64,000 nucleotides of DNA from Actinomucor elegans (Eukaryota > Mucoromycota > Mucoromycetes > Mucorales > Mucoraceae): positions 186,001-250,000 of the forward strand of contig JAMSLZ010000008.1 of assembly GCA_026027325.1 (NCBI GenBank), read 5' to 3'. Each line of letters opens with the position of its first letter. Positions within the stretch are counted from its first letter, which is position 1. Shown here piece after piece: positions 62,468 to 64,000 of the stretch. Below the pieces are notes generated by a model. The model ran no database searches, had not been told where the DNA came from, and saw nothing but the letters and a program-made list of their open reading frames with translations. A program made the position numbers and the translations under genes.

Positions 62468-64000
62468 ACCCCTTCCTTATTTTCTTAATTATTCCAACAA
62501 ATCATTATTATTATTATAAAAAAAATGCACACGTATACATTTTCACTTTCACATCCTCGCTTCAACTCTCTTCTACATTGATCCCTTTTTTTTCTTTATG
62601 GTTATTATATAAATAATAAATAGAACAGGCACACTAAATAGTAATGATGGTACTGCTGCAAAAGAAAGCTGCAAGCTTTTACTTATAGCACCTGACTAAT
62701 TAATACTTTGATTGATAATGTACGTGAGACAGTAAATGCCAAAGAATAGAGTCGAGAGTTTACCAGATGCAACAACTCAATTCAAACATGTAATACTAAT
62801 CTAGTCCAATATTAAATTGAAATCAGTGGATGTTTAGACAGCTTTATATAAAATATGTATAATTTTATAGTTTCGTTAATAGAAGCATTGTATTCAAGTA
62901 AAAAAAAAAAAGTGAATAAATGCAACGGTTTGTTTTGAGCTTAGATTTGATCGTACAATATTCATCAGAGGCGACATTTGACCAAGATCGAACAAGAGAT
63001 CTATCGCTTAGGTCTGTGTATCAAGTCGACTGTCGATGTTTTAACATTGAAATTTGGTACCGAAAAAAGAAAGATCGCAACCTAATGAAAGCTTTTAAAA
63101 TAAAACAGCTTAAGAGAAAAGAAATATTTGGTATATCTATGAGTTTATAGTACGAATTATGAGTTGTCAAAGCAATAAAAGGAGAGCATCACACTAGATG
63201 ATGTAGCATCAGAATCATCTAATGAAATATCCATTTATGTACAAACGAAATGGTACATTGTATTGGATTGCGGTGATTTAACATATTTAGGCCAAGCGTG
63301 AAGTTTTTTTTCCATCTCTCCATGGAATTTAATCCAGTATTTAAGGGCCCAAATTGTTGACAGATAGAAACTGCATTAACGAAATTGGCACAGAATTTTA
63401 TTTCTCATCTACTAGCGCAAGTACTGTCTAGTGTTTCTTTGGGCCTATTTAGCTTTATTTGATGGATATTCGGATTTAACGTCCTTCGCACATGCAGTTG
63501 TAATTCGCGCATTTTATATTCAATAAATTTCGTAAAAATGCATTTGTATACTTTTCCAATATGCGTATCTTACATTATCAGCAGACATTGTCTCTAAAAT
63601 TTAACTTGAGTACTCTACATAAGGCATTGATTTGACAGTTTGTGCCTAAAAGACGGCACCTTTATAGGCTTTTATGAAAGCTGCCATTTTTAACTTCTCC
63701 AGATTCCCTTAACTAATCTCGATCAAATATTACATTCATTTTGTAGTCCATATTCAAAATACGTCTGTGGATCTCATAAAATTTTAGTTCAATTAAAATA
63801 TAATAGATATTATATTCACTACTGTCAATTACATGCGCTCAAATATTATATTAAATTCTTGAAAAAAAAAAGGACATAATATTTCAGCCAAAACTAGTAC
63901 TTGATTATCCTGCTACGTTCAAAGAAAGCTGCTACATCTAGAAAAAGAGTGATTTACAGTCTTTTCATCTAATTTGGTTGCTACGATTACTGAGAAGGTT
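62468..64000. other. Intergenic right flank
   Basis: About 1.5 kb with no supportable gene. A 76-aa frame at 62920-63150 (plus) lacks motifs. AATAAATAGAAC near 62611 could serve as the polyadenylation signal of the ligase gene. Confidence 0.5.

Overview
The window looks like nuclear DNA of a filamentous fungus, most likely an early-diverging zygomycete of the Mucorales type. It is AT-rich. The genes are cut by many short introns of about 43 to 88 nt with GT..AG ends and are densely packed on both strands. Several proteins are closer to their animal counterparts than to budding yeast ones (DHX35, LAMTOR4, a BORC-like subunit, dynamitin). The zinc-finger protein of the inverted-repeat element resembles anonymous families I associate with Mucorales. 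The species cannot be named from the sequence alone.

Layout. 1-5.7 kb is gene-poor: one small secreted cysteine-rich protein (2.26 kb), a decayed Tc1/mariner transposase (3.4-4.5 kb) and one copy of a dispersed repeat (4.8 kb). 5.7-12.3 kb holds a full-size ABCB transporter facing a dynactin p50 gene with a repeat-built C-terminal tail. 14.2-15.5 kb holds RNA polymerase I subunit RPA12 and a RING/coiled-coil protein resembling Zip3/RNF212. 16.6-21.8 kb holds eIF2B-epsilon, divergent from a LAMTOR4-like Ragulator subunit, then a DHHC palmitoyltransferase. 21.9-24.9 kb is the most unusual part: a roughly 3 kb element bounded by imperfect terminal inverted repeats, carrying about 0.9 kb of 10-bp and higher-order repeats and one intron-free 451-aa zinc-finger gene of unknown family.

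25.0-26.3 kb is choline/ethanolamine kinase, followed by about 3.4 kb of decayed element-like sequence. 29.7-35.7 kb holds DHX35 helicase, the WDR33/Pfs2 cleavage-and-polyadenylation factor and glucosamine-6-phosphate deaminase. 37.7-45.4 kb holds a BORC/BLOC-1-like coiled-coil subunit, an Nrp1-like RanBP2 zinc-finger/RRM protein with a degenerate exonuclease domain, oligoribonuclease REX2 and an MFS sugar transporter. 49.1-51.2 kb is a bifunctional 6-phosphofructo-2-kinase/fructose-2,6-bisphosphatase. 52.3-56.4 kb is a tandem pair of seven-helix membrane proteins. 60.9-62.5 kb is mitochondrial succinyl-CoA ligase beta.

The genes do not form a pathway cluster. They are ordinary housekeeping genes interrupted by relics and one candidate novel element. 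Gene models were built by hand: each was joined at visible splice sites, kept in one reading frame and compared with remembered family motifs. No database search was run.
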